DNA from: Bdellovibrionales bacterium
Lineage (GTDB): Bacteria; Bdellovibrionota; Bdellovibrionia; Bdellovibrionales; JAMPXM01
Reading direction: 5' to 3'
Assembly: GCA_016713885.1 (NCBI GenBank)
Contig: JADJOF010000013.1
Span: 139,841-203,840 of the forward strand
DNA: 64,000 nt
A program made the position numbers and the translations under genes. This document shows positions 34,340-43,900 of this stretch, piece by piece. Under the pieces are notes generated by a model that saw only the letters and a list, made by a program, of their open reading frames with translations, was not told the origin of the DNA and did no database searches. Positions within the stretch are counted from its first letter, which is position 1. Each line of letters opens with the position of its first letter.

Positions 34340-35918
34340 TTTCTGCTCCTTGAATGGATTGGGGTTTGGGCAGCCTGTCCATGGCGGGCAGGGTGAGGAA
34401 CGGTGCGAGCTCGTTCGCAAACACAAGTTCGCGTAAGAGCTCGACCGCTGTACTCAGAGAGCCACCGGCGATGGAGGGGACAGTTTCTTTCGAAATCAAA
34501 TTGAAGGCGCGATCGATGCGTTCGCTAAGCAGTGCATCGGTCAAGGGAACGGCTGCGCCGTTTTCGAGGGCGACAGAAATCGGAGCTCCGCCTGCTGAGC
34601 GCCACGTGCGCCAGTGCCAAAGCTGTGTTCGAGAAATTTCAGCGGTCGCTGCGTCTTCCATCAGTCCGTGAATCGCAACGGCGCCTAGTCCGCTGAGCCA
34701 TGCGGCGACGTAGCGAAGTGTGACGTCGATGTTCGTGTCGATGTTCTTCATTGTCGGCGTCTTCTCATTGAATGGCGCGAGCGACGCGCGAGGGAAGAGA
34801 GACTTGCCGTCAAAAGTGGTCGTAGTCGATGGAGCCGCCGCGGTGGTCTCAAATGCGGTGCGGGCGATTGAGACGAGATCGGGATGCGCGACCCAGGTGC
34901 CGTCAAATCCCTGTGAAGCTTCGCGGGTTTTGTCGGCCGTGACAGCCGTAAAGGCGCGCGCGTTTGCCTCTTCGTCTTTTCTGGAGGGTACAAACGCCGA
35001 CATGCCGCCGATCGCCATTGCTCCGCGTTTGTGGCAAACAGCGACGAGGCGTTCCGCGTAAGCGCGCATGAACGGTGTCGTCATGGTGAGTTCGCTTCGG
35101 TCGGGAAAGAGCGTGTTTTCTTTATCGTAGAGCGGAAGACATTTAATCGCCGAGAACAAGTAGTCCCAGCGTCCTGCGTTCAGCGCGACGATGTAGTCGC
35201 GCAGTTCAAAGAGAATTCCTTCCATTTCCATAGCGGCGGGGAAGGTTTCAATCAAAACCGTGGCCTTGACCGTTCCGTGGGGAAGGCCGAGCTTCTCTTC
35301 GGTGTGTGCGAAGACGCGCGACCAGAGGCGTGCTTCGCTGGCCCCTTCGAGCTTGGGAAGATAGAAGAATGGACCACGACCGCTGGCGGCAGCCTCGTGG
35401 GCGTTGTGAAACATAAACATTCCGAAGTCGAAGATCGAACCCGACATCGGTTTGCCGTTTGCGCCTCGAAGGCGCGGCTCGTTCAGATGCCATCCGCGTG
35501 GGCGGACCACGAGCGTCGCGATTTTTGAATTGAGATTATACGTGCGGCCATCGGGCGATTGATAGGAGAGGACGCCGCGAATCGCATCCGCCAACGCGCG
35601 CTGCCCGTCAATGACGTTGTCCCATGTTGGCGAGAGCGCATCTTCAAGATCGGCCATGAAAACATCGGCACCCGAGTTGAGCGCGTTGATCATCATCTTG
35701 GCTTCTGCGGGCCCGGTGATTTCGACCGTGCGGTTTTGAAGTGCCGTCGGAATTGCGGCCGTTCTCCACTCGGGGGCGGCCCAAGCGGTATCACTCTTCG
35801 GCGTGAGGGTCGTGCGCTTGCTTCGAGCGAGCAACAATTCCTGACGATCGCGCTCAAAGAGAGAATCGAGCTCGAGGACAAACGCGAGGGCTTCAGTCGT
35901 GAGGGATGAGTTTTTCAT
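34317..35918 (-). CDS. aceB: Malate synthase A AceB
   Basis: Condenses glyoxylate with acetyl-CoA to malate. 533 aa, normal for the A isoform. Landmarks: VEITGPAEAKMMINALNSGA, VFMADLEDALSP (catalytic region near residue 90), ATVLIETFPAAMEMEGIL, the signature GRWDYLFSAIK near residue 249, and GTWVAHPDLV near residue 345. It is first in the aceB-aceA operon. The Shine-Dalgarno-like GAGGTGA (plus 35931-35937) is 12 bases from the ATG, somewhat far, and sits within a 9-bp hairpin, suggesting translational control. Confidence 0.97.
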   Translation of the reverse strand: MKNSSLTTEALAFVLELDSLFERDRQELLLARSKRTTLTPKSDTAWAAPEWRTAAIPTALQNRTVEITGPAEAKMMINALNSGADVFMADLEDALSPTWDNVIDGQRALADAIRGVLSYQSPDGRTYNLNSKIATLVVRPRGWHLNEPRLRGANGKPMSGSIFDFGMFMFHNAHEAAASGRGPFFYLPKLEGASEARLWSRVFAHTEEKLGLPHGTVKATVLIETFPAAMEMEGILFELRDYIVALNAGRWDYLFSAIKCLPLYDKENTLFPDRSELTMTTPFMRAYAERLVAVCHKRGAMAIGGMSAFVPSRKDEEANARAFTAVTADKTREASQGFDGTWVAHPDLVSIARTAFETTAAAPSTTTTFDGKSLFPRASLAPFNEKTPTMKNIDTNIDVTLRYVAAWLSGLGAVAIHGLMEDAATAEISRTQLWHWRTWRSAGGAPISVALENGAAVPLTDALLSERIDRAFNLISKETVPSIAGGSLSTAVELLRELVFANELAPFLTLPAMDRLPKPQSIQGAENVHTANV

Positions 35919-35926
35919 ATAGACGA

Positions 35927-35949
35927 ACTTTCACCTCGTTGGTGAAAGT
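35927..35949 (-). promoter_or_regulatory. Hairpin over the aceB ribosome-binding region
   Basis: ACTTTCACC (35927-35935) and GGTGAAAGT (35941-35949) form a perfect 9-bp stem with a five-base loop, nine bases upstream of the aceB ATG. On the minus strand the only purine-rich ribosome site (GAGGTGA) lies in the loop and 3' arm. It could equally be a protein-binding palindrome. Confidence 0.6.
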
Positions 35950-36000
35950 CGCGCAATCGAGCAAAAACTCGCAGTCATGGTCTGGCGGTTTTGTTTGTTG

Positions 36001-36015
36001 AAATCAATGTGATTT
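36001..36015. promoter_or_regulatory. Palindrome AAATCA-ATG-TGATTT, candidate operator
   Basis: A perfect 6-bp inverted repeat with three-base spacer in the gap between divergent aceB and the 36154 gene, where a regulator of the glyoxylate shunt would be expected to bind. No identity is claimed for the regulator. Confidence 0.35.
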
Positions 36016-36090
36016 CTGGCACTTAACACTTTCCAAAAACAGAGTTAAGACTCTCTATGGCGACTGTGAGAACAGCGCGTCGACTCGCCT

Positions 36091-36125
36091 GAGGTCGAGG
36101 CTAGGTAGCGATTCGCCTCGACCTC
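36091..36125 (+). promoter_or_regulatory. Perfect 11-bp stem-loop upstream of the DUF2802-like gene
   Basis: GAGGTCGAGGC (36091-36101) pairs exactly with GCCTCGACCTC (36115-36125) over a 13-base loop, 28 bases before the ATG at 36154. There is no T tract, so it is probably a leader structure or operator rather than a terminator. Confidence 0.5.
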
Positions 36126-36153
36126 CAGCACAATAGTGAGAAGGGGGTCACGG

Positions 36154-37089
36154 ATGTCCTTCGGCCTATTTGTTCAAGTCCTTATCAATATCGTCATGCT
36201 TGCAGGACTGTTTGTCGTGTTCGCAAGACTCCGTCGTCCACCTAAAGATGATCCGCGCCTCTCAAAAGGCCTGCAGCTCCTTTCAAGTAAGATTGCGGTT
36301 CTTGAAGACCTCAATGATCGCACGGAAACGCAAGTGAATCAGATGATGGAGCTCCTCGAGCAGAAGTCGAAAGAGCTGCAGACAAAGGTTCATCAAGCGG
36401 AACAACATGTCCAAGCCGTGCAGGTTGCGATCTCAAAGAGCTTGGAAGTATCAAAGATCTTCCAAGATAAAATCCCACATGACGAGATCATCGAGCGCCA
36501 GCAGTCGATGAAATACATCAAGGCCGCTCGCATGGCACATGCGGGGCTCTCGGTCGAAGAGATCGCACGCGAAATCGACCTGCCCATCGGCGAGATTGAG
36601 TTTATTGCGAAAGTGAATCGCGAGTCCCTTACCTTCCGCGAAGAAGACCTTCCGGAGTGGGCACGTGAGCCTGAAGGATACGAGCCAAACCCGGTGACCA
36701 GTGCGGCGATCGCGGCAGCAGCAAGTGCTGCCCCCGTGGTGTCGGCACCGATTGCGCCGCTCCTCTCGCCTGCCGAACAATTCCGCTTCGAGAAAGAGCG
36801 AGCTGAAAAAGAAGAACTCGTAAAACAACTGAGCAAGCTGCAGTTTGAAATGCAGACGCTCGATCTTGAGCTGACATCGCGTACAAAAACGCCTGCCGCT
36901 TCGACCGAACCGGCCGCGCCTATAGCAAACGATGCCAAAAGTCTCGAGCAGCTCGGCGAGGCCTTTCGCCAAGCGCAGGAGCTTGAACAGGCCCGCGAGC
37001 AGGCGCGCCAAGCGGCCGCACGGGTGAAAGCCGAAGCTCCTCAGATTCGAAAGGTTCAGTTCCCTCGTATTGACTCACGGGAGATGTAG
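36154..37089 (+). CDS. Membrane-anchored coiled-coil protein with DUF2802-like HTH
   Basis: 311 aa from ATG 36154 behind AAGGGGG (open frame from 36136). An N-terminal membrane helix (MSFGLFVQVLINIVMLAGLF) is followed by a coiled coil (about 30-100), then ARMAHAGLSVEEIAREIDLP near residues 125-144, the helix-turn-helix-like signature of DUF2802 proteins, which lie near flagellar regulatory genes in many proteobacteria. The C-terminal half is Ala/Glu/Gln-rich coil. It is followed by a small gene six bases away. Role likely in polar or motility organisation; mechanism unknown. Confidence 0.75.
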   Translation: MSFGLFVQVLINIVMLAGLFVVFARLRRPPKDDPRLSKGLQLLSSKIAVLEDLNDRTETQVNQMMELLEQKSKELQTKVHQAEQHVQAVQVAISKSLEVSKIFQDKIPHDEIIERQQSMKYIKAARMAHAGLSVEEIAREIDLPIGEIEFIAKVNRESLTFREEDLPEWAREPEGYEPNPVTSAAIAAAASAAPVVSAPIAPLLSPAEQFRFEKERAEKEELVKQLSKLQFEMQTLDLELTSRTKTPAASTEPAAPIANDAKSLEQLGEAFRQAQELEQAREQARQAAARVKAEAPQIRKVQFPRIDSREM

Positions 37090-37094
37090 AACGA

Positions 37095-37361
37095 ATGAAA
37101 CCTTCGACGCGTTCGAGCTTCAAGCTCGGCCAAGAGATCACAGGGCAGGTTTTGGAAGTTCTTGATACGCGCGAAGTGATCTTGCGCGTTTTTGTAACAG
37201 GAAGCCCTGAGCTTATTCGTGTCGCGAACGAGTCCAATCATCCGTTGGCACGCGGTTCACGCGTGCGCCTGAGAGTTACTGCTCTTGAGCCTATTCAGTT
37301 TCAGTATGTCGACGACGTCGAGACTCAGCGACGACTTGGCCATATCGATATCTCAATTTAA
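37095..37361 (+). CDS. Small basic beta-rich protein of unknown function (88 aa)
   Basis: ATG at 37095, five bases after the DUF2802-like gene's stop. Strand-rich sequence (GQEITGQVLEVLDTREVILR near residues 12-31, GSRVRLRVTALEP near 54-66) suggests a small OB- or SH3-like barrel. No signal peptide. It probably belongs with the upstream gene as a two-gene operon and converges with the lipoprotein gene at 37364. Confidence 0.7.
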   Translation: MKPSTRSSFKLGQEITGQVLEVLDTREVILRVFVTGSPELIRVANESNHPLARGSRVRLRVTALEPIQFQYVDDVETQRRLGHIDISI

Positions 37362-37363
37362 AT

Positions 37364-38196
37364 CTAGTAGAAAACGGCGCACTCCACTTTGACAGACATC
37401 GCCTCGCCAGCGCGCTCGAAGTCGAGAGTACCCACTTGGTTGGTGCTCAAGTAAAGTGGCACTCCTGAGGGCGGAGCGACCTGAAGTGAGAACTTTGGAC
37501 CGTTCCACGCTGTACCTGGGGCAAGATCGACCCGGATGAGGGGCGAGAACCTGTCATTCAAACCGGCGTGACCATATCGCGAACCATCTGTCCTGGGAGC
37601 GGAACAGTTCGCGTTACGTTCTCAGAGCCCACGAGCGCATGTCGGTCGGCAAACCAATTGGTTGCAATTGAGGCTCGAATGCGATTCTCGGTCACCGTTG
37701 CTCCAGGTGCTGGAGGAGACGAGAAAGTCCCTGCGCGAGTCATCACGCTTTCAACTGTTTCCATACATGTGGCATCGGGAAAATAGAACTGCGTCGAAGT
37801 CAGTGTCGGTGGAGCTGCGAAGTTTTGAAAGATCTGCCGTTTATAGACAAACGAGTCGCTGCCATCGCCGGCCATTTGCACATCCCGGGAGTCGAGGATC
37901 TCGTTTTTATCGGCGCAGTTGTCATAGGAGAGAACGACGCGGCCATCCTGCTTGAATGCGCGCGAGAAAGGCGCGGCGACCAGCGAGCCGCTGGTGCTCA
38001 CGCACGAGTGTCCCGGCGTAAACGCCATATAAGAACCTTTCCCGCCATAGGGATCGCCGTTTCCTCCGTTGCCGCTTCCGCCCGCCTGCATTGCAACCGA
38101 GTCTGACGATGCAGTCTTGGTCGACTGATCGACGCAGTTTTGAAACGCCAGAATCATTGTTATGAGGATGAGAAGAGAAAAGAGAGACTTCATCAT
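37364..38196 (-). pseudogene. Lipoprotein of unknown function, split by a 1-nt frameshift
   Basis: The N-terminal part (37558-38196) has a signal peptide MMKSLFSLLILITMILAFQN with a lipobox-like Cys (AFQN-C) then a Gly/Asn linker. It stops after RDMVTPV, and a second frame then gives NDRFSPLIRVDLAPGTAWNG.. to 37364. Adding one T to the run GTTTGAATGAC (plus A run 37560-37562) gives VTPVLNDRFSP and a single 277-aa protein, which reads more sensibly than two genes with a TTG start for the second. ATGA overlap with the upstream regulator gene (38193-38196). Function unknown. Confidence 0.7.
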
Positions 38197-39733
38197 CCGG
38201 CGTGCTCCAGTCCAATTTGCGACGATGTAACGTGGTAGCGCGTCGCTTTGCCGTTCCCCGTTCTCACGAGGTAGCCACTCTCAACCGCATCTTTTAAAAG
38301 GCGTTGCGCCGCTTTCTCATTGAGGGCGAGAGCACTTGCGGCGTCGCTAACTTGAAAATGTTGCGCGCCGAATTTCCAGGCAAGCTTTTCGATTCTCAGT
38401 CCGGTTTTGCCGGTGGCAACACTGAGGGGCAGATGGAGAACAGTCGGCTTTGCAGTCGAGAGCCGATAGCGTCCATGGATCTGGTCAATGCTGAGCGGCG
38501 TCCCAGCAGCTGCCAACTCATCGCGAAGGTTGCCGATCGCGTGGTGGACTCGGCCCGGTGAAGAGAAGGGGTTGTAATGCTCATTCGGAAAAAGCGTCCC
38601 GAACAGCGAGCCAACCGAGTGGCTGCGGTAGAGATCTGCCGTCAGCGCGCGCATCGTTCGATAGCTGAGAAAGCCTTCTTTGAGGGTGAGATCATGAGCG
38701 ATGCGATCGGTGTCGAGAGAAACCTCATACCAGGCCCCCGGTTGCGTGTTCCGCTCTGCTTGAGCTCGTGCTCTTCAGGTAAGAATCGATAGTCGAAAGT
38801 TGCCGTCAGTTCCACCGGCTGAGCGAATTGCTTTAAGAGGCGAGCGCGATACTTTGGCCATGGTGTCGCGTACAACACGCGCTTGAGAAATAGCGGGTTC
38901 ATAAAATGAAGCGCCAGACGAGTCTCAAGATCTCGCACCATCTCCCAGCGCTGTTCGCGAAGAGCCAGGTCCTTCAGGGCGATGAGGCGCTCGGGGCCTG
39001 CGTTTTTGTCGCCGGCTGTCTCGACGAGTGTTGACCACTTCAAATAGTGCAGCCGTTCGGGGCCTTCAAGGTTTGAGCTCTTCTCAATCAGAGTGCGCGC
39101 TTTTTTGAATTGCTTTGTTCCGTAGAGAATTTGCAGGCGAAGCTCCTGCAGATTGGCGAGGAGGCGAGTGTGATTTTCTTTACTGATGACTCGATAGAGC
39201 TCGTTCCACTCTGTGGTTGCGTGGTCCCAGTTTTCGTCGACAATCAAACAGGCCAGCCGATTCACTCGAGCAACGAGCCGATTATAGGATGGAAGTTCGG
39301 CAGCAAGGTTCGGGGTCTCGAGCAGTCGTTCGAGTGTTTGCCCAGCACCGCTGTAGTCCCACATCGAAATCTGCGTGAAGGCCGTATACAGCGAGGTCCA
39401 CGCACAGGGACTTTCCTCGCTGAGCAGCAGCATGTGGGCTTCTTGCGTACTCCCGATTGAGTTCAGACAGGCCGCGTACTCGGCGCGCTCCTCTGGCGAG
39501 GCTTGACGATCTTCGCGAATAGCGTAAGCAAGTGCGCGCAAGCCCAGTGCGGCAAGTCCCAGTCTCCAGGACAAACGGGCATAGTGAGCGCGAAGATTCT
39601 TGGTGATCACTTTTGGCGAACTGGCACGCAGTTTGGCGCGACCGTCTCCAAGACGCCCGGCGCGAATTGCCAAATCGATTTCGTGAAGTCTATTTGCGAG
39701 ATTTCCAAGATCGGTGTCGGCCATCGAAATCAT
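38193..39733 (-). pseudogene. TPR-like protein with C-terminal winged-helix domain, frameshifted
   Basis: The first frame (39733 to about 38740) encodes helical repeats (LANRLHEIDLAIRAGRLGD, CAWTSLYTAFTQISMWDYSG) and ends in unlikely sequence after QSGTRNRG. In the next frame WYEVSLDTDRIAHDLTLKEG leads into LYRSHSVGSLFGTLFPNEHY, then GRVHHAIGNLRDEL and a DNA-binding-like winged helix. One more G in the G5 run (plus C5 at 38735-38739) restores a 513-aa protein. The layout, helical repeats plus a wHTH with an OmpR/SARP look, suggests a regulator. Its stop overlaps the start of a lipoprotein gene, a possible target or partner. Confidence 0.7.
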
Positions 39734-39823
39734 AGTTTCGCATCAATGCGACGACATTGAAATAGACAGACCTTCAAACCGTCTCAAAGTGAAACGGAAT
39801 CAGGACAGAAACTTCAGTTGCGA

Positions 39824-40384
39824 TTACTTCGCACTTTCGCGAACAAAGCGCGTCATGTAGTAGCGAACAAGGTATTCGTTCTTGATCGGCTGTTCGTGGA
39901 AGGTCCAGTTGAGATCGCCGAATGCTCCCCAGCGGGCAATCAACAGGTCCTCTTCGCCAACGGTCATCGCCTGCGCTCCAGCGCCGGGCGAAAGCGGTGT
40001 ACCGGCTGTTTGAAATCCGGCACCAACGTAGTGGAAGCGAATCGAGACGGCGCCCGGCTCTTTCAGCGAGAAGATGAGTTTGAATCCGTTTCGGAAAAGC
40101 ATGAAATCAGAGTGCGTGTTGGCTATCCCATAAATTTTCACGCGACCGAGAGCTGAACCTTTGAGTTGATTGAAGGCCGAGGCGGCATCAACGAACGTGG
40201 TTTTGAGTTCGTTCATGAAGCCAACGGACTCAGTCAGTAGAATCTGCGCGGGATCAAACCCGGCGCCAAAATCGATGACACCGGATTCTTCCATTCGCTG
40301 CTCAGCGCGGACGAGGTCTTTGATCCACCCCAGGCGATCGTTTTTTGGCGAGCTTGATTGACCCAGTAGTTCTATTCCATCCAT
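39824..40384 (-). CDS. Protein of unknown function (186 aa)
   Basis: ATG 40384 follows GGAGG at five bases. No signal peptide. It has an acidic helical N-terminal half (GWIKDLVRAEQRMEESGV) and a beta-rich C-terminal half (VKIYGIANTHSDFMLFRNG, AVSIRFHYVGAGFQTAG, LLIARWGAFGDLNWTFHEQ). I recognise no family. It sits alone between the regulator gene at 39733 (90 bases away) and ssb (112 bases upstream), in the same direction as both. Confidence 0.72.
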   Translation of the reverse strand: MDGIELLGQSSSPKNDRLGWIKDLVRAEQRMEESGVIDFGAGFDPAQILLTESVGFMNELKTTFVDAASAFNQLKGSALGRVKIYGIANTHSDFMLFRNGFKLIFSLKEPGAVSIRFHYVGAGFQTAGTPLSPGAGAQAMTVGEEDLLIARWGAFGDLNWTFHEQPIKNEYLVRYYMTRFVRESAK

Positions 40385-40496
40385 GGACGCCTCCGCTATT
40401 CCCCATCTCCTCGCGTCGTGGCCCGCTTTGTCAAGTTTCTCGCGACAGGAGCGGGGAAAAGGCGGGGAGATGGGGGTTCGTGGTCCGTTGGAGTGG

Positions 40497-40904
40497 CTAC
40501 TGGAGACTGTCTGTGGCCGTCATCGCGCCGGTTGCATCGGGAATGAACTCAATAGGCTCGAATCCCGATTGCGACTTCGTTCCTGGAATGAGTTGCACGT
40601 TCTCGGCAATGATTCCGACATGGTAAGTCATGCGGCCCGCATCGTCCTTTCGATACGGTGCGAGATGGCCCTCTAGCATCAGCGGGCTGCCTTTACCGCA
40701 ATAGGTGCTGACGATCTCAGCGTTTTTTCCCCAGATGGTGACCTTGTGCCACTGCGTTTCTGTGCGTCGCTCTCCGGTTTCTTTGACCGTTCGTTTTTGG
40801 GTAGCGAGGCTGATGCTGACGTAGGGTTTTCCGCCGCTCGATTGTCGGAGCTCGGGGGCGGCACCGAGCGTTCCCATTAAAATGACTTTGTTGATGGATC
40901 CCAT
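40497..40904 (-). CDS. ssb: Single-stranded DNA-binding protein paralogue without acidic tip
   Basis: 135 aa from ATG 40904 behind GGAGG (the frame to 40949 is excluded by the ribosome site). OB-fold landmarks: INKVILMGTLGAAPELR at the start, GKPYVSISLATQKR, TQWHKVTIWGKNAEIVSTYC and GSPLMLEGHLAPYRKDDAGR. It ends ..MTATDSLQ and lacks the Gly/Gln-rich linker and acidic DDDIPF-like tip used by SSB to recruit repair partners, so it may be an accessory SSB rather than the housekeeping one. A 9-bp hairpin hides its ribosome site. Confidence 0.9.
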   Translation of the reverse strand: MGSINKVILMGTLGAAPELRQSSGGKPYVSISLATQKRTVKETGERRTETQWHKVTIWGKNAEIVSTYCGKGSPLMLEGHLAPYRKDDAGRMTYHVGIIAENVQLIPGTKSQSGFEPIEFIPDATGAMTATDSLQ

Positions 40905-40912
40905 TGGCGTTT

Positions 40913-40946
40913 CCTCCTTCAAGGAATGTGTTTCGCGTGAAGGAGG
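40913..40946 (-). promoter_or_regulatory. Hairpin sequestering the ssb ribosome-binding site
   Basis: CCTCCTTCA (40913-40921) and TGAAGGAGG (40938-40946) pair perfectly over a 16-base loop. On the minus strand the GGAGG that places the ssb ATG (eight bases away) is in the 3' arm. An autoregulatory switch by single-strand binding of SSB to its own leader is an attractive but untested reading. Confidence 0.6.
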
Positions 40947-40984
40947 CAAACCCCGCGCCGCTCGACTGAGCGACGTAGGAAAGA

Positions 40985-43900
40985 TTAGAGAGCGATCGAG
41001 AGAATGGGGTAGGCGCCGTTCGGATTGATGCGTTTGTCGAATCCGTAGTGAACACCGAAGATGAGTTGCAGCGGAACATGATAGAGAATCGTCATGTCGA
41101 GTCGGGCTTCGGCGCCGACGGCGGCGTAGACCGAATCCAGTGTCGCCGCTCGGTAGCCATTGAAGTCAAAATCGTAAAACGCTCCATCGACGGCCACGGC
41201 ATCGGCGAACACGGCGCCATGCCAGCGCTGAACGAAGGCGGGGACGGTGTCGAAGCCATGGTAGCTCTCGGTCAATGGCATGCGGTATTCGACTGACGAT
41301 CGGATCAGTTTTCGACCGATGAATGCGCCCGATGGATAGCCGCGCATGACAAAGCTCGTCGACGATGCGCCGAGCGCGATGTTCTCGACGTTGAGGCTGA
41401 TACTCGACGGCCCTAGGAAAAGTCGATCAAGGCTTGGCGCCCAGCTGACTGCTGCCGAGAGCACCAGCACGTGCCGCTCGGGAAAAAAGCGAAGTGCCGG
41501 ATGTGAGATGCGCGAGAAGTAACCGGTGAGCGAAACGTCGGTCTTGTCGTAGACTTGATTTCCAAACTCGGGGCGATACCAGGCATGAGAAAGTTTTGCG
41601 AGGCCGCCACTCTCTGGAGAAATTTCGCGCCCTTTCTGGCTGAGGTCGCTCCACAAAAGACCGAGACGAGGGCCGCCGCGCTGGCGCTCGTCCACTGACG
41701 TCGTCGTTTGCAGTTCGGAGCGCTGGTAATTGAAGCCGGCTTCGCCAAACCAGCTATTGGAAAGACCCGGCAGATAAAAGACGCCGGAGAGATCGCCAGT
41801 TGTCGTGCGGCGATTGAGTCCTGTTGACAGACGTTGCCAAGTGTCGTCGCCAAGCGCGGTGAGCTTCACTGGTGTCGTGTTGTTTGAGTAGGCGAGGAAC
41901 ATATTGGGCTTACCGATTCGTGAGTCGGAAGAAAAGCCAGCGGCCATCGCGTGTCGGCCTAAGGGATCGCCGCTCGACGTATTGGCAGAGAAGAAAACTC
42001 CACCTGGGACGTAACTCATAAACGGCATCCAATAGCGCGGTATAAGGTAGTTCCAAGGGCTAAAGTCTTTGGCCTCAAGCTCGGTCTCGGAAAGCGTTGG
42101 GGTAGGCGGAGAAAATGGAGTTTCTCGGCGTTCGATCAACGGTTCAATCACGGGAAGGGCCGTGCGCTCCTCTGGTTTTGCGATCGCGCGGAGGCGTGAG
42201 CCTGAGCCATCGAGTCTTGAGTAGATAAGCGCGCGCGTTCTGGGATCGAGTTCGCCAGACCAGGCGCGTGTGGCCGTGTTGGTGAGTGCGACTGGTTTTG
42301 CGAAACCTCCACCAAGACCCTCGCGCGTGGCTTTTGCGAAGTAGAGGTTGGTGACCCCAGAGCGATGGCTGGTGAAGAGAAGTCCTTGAGGGCTTGCTTC
42401 GATCCAGCGCGGGAAGGTGGCATTGCCGCCAAGATCGAGACGGCGAGTGCGTTTAGTTTGAAGATCGAGTGCGCGTAAACCCTCTTTGCCGTCGGCTGAG
42501 CGTTCAACAAAAACAAGCTCGTTTTCGCCGGTGAACGTTGGCCACGAAACGCGGTTTTCTCCTTCGGGTGTGTACATGACTTCAATGCCAGAGATCTTCC
42601 ATGCGCCCTTTTCGTTTGGTGCAATCGTGGCCGTCGCAATTTGCGTTCGCCCAGGTGTGAGCTGAGTGAATGCGACGCGAACGGGCGAAGACGGTTTGCT
42701 GCTGAAGCGACTGACGTCGGCCTCGCGACCGCGAAGTCCCATGGAGACGCGATGTTTTTTCTTTGCTGCGATATCGTAGACCCAAAGCTCGGAGCGCTCT
42801 TCATAGCGACCGACGCTGTCGAGTCCGTCGAAGAGCACGGCACTATGGGGTTCCGGAAGCCACGCAACGCGATTGGCGGCGGTGGGTTCGGTGAGGCGTG
42901 AGGCGGCTGCGATGTCAAAGCTGCCATCGGGCTTTCGTTGCGCGACCAAGACAACCGAGTCGTGATTGTGCTCGCGCGAAAGCCAAGCAAGACGATCGCC
43001 CTTGGCTTCGATCACAGGTGAGCGCGAGAAGAAGCTGTTGTCTCCGAGGCTTGTGCCCTCTTCGCAACCGGGATCGCAGATGCGTTCGATCTGATTCACA
43101 GCCCGCGCTTCGACCTCTGAATATGTGTCAGCCAGAATCGCGGACCAATTTTTCTCAAATCGCTCTTCGACCGGTGTTTCGATAAAGAACGGGACACGGC
43201 GGGCAAAGTGGTCGTTGAGATCGCCGACCATGTTCAGGCTTCCGCGAGCAAGCCGATGCCAGATCAATCCCCCGAAGAGGTAGGGACGTGCGCCTCCCGG
43301 CCAATCGGGAATACTGACTTCGTTGATTCGCGAGATGTCTTCTTTGCGGAGCACATCGTCGAGAACCATCGCGCGCGGAATCGCAGTGAAGTCGGCCGAG
43401 CGCAGTCGACCTCCTGATGGGGAAAATCGTGTTTCCATTTCAACGGCGAGTCCCTCTGAATACCAGCGCGGCAGAAGCAAATTGGGTCGCACAATCGATC
43501 CAAAAATATTGCGCATCCAGTGCATCGCGCCGTGTGCAGGTTGGAAATTTAACACGTGAGTGTATTCGTGCGTGATGAGTTCGAGTGTCCATGGGCCGGT
43601 TTCGGCGATGGTTTCTCCTGGGTTGGGAGCAGCGGGGAAAAGGCGAATTTGCGGATACGGAAATCCCGAGGCGAGTCCGTTGGCCATGTCTCCCGAGTCA
43701 TCGATGACGATGACGGTTTTATCCGGCCAGGTTCGTAAGACAGGAACGAGCGTCTGCCACGCGCGTTCAGCGCTCTGAGCAAACTCTCTAGCGAGAAAGT
43801 AATGCCTTGAGTCAAATACGATTTCAAAGTGTGGCGTTTCGATTTTCTTCCACTCAATAGTCGGATCGGCGGTGGGACCGAGAGAGGCTTCGGCCGTCAG

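Noticed and set aside
37364..37561. Separate 65-aa gene with a TTG start after the 212-aa lipoprotein
   Set aside because: The TTG overlaps the preceding stop, there is no ribosome site, and one added T merges both into a coherent protein.
41413..42990. Minus ORFs of 146 and 280 aa inside the large metallopeptidase gene
   Set aside because: Out-of-frame shadows with no ribosome site or sensible composition.
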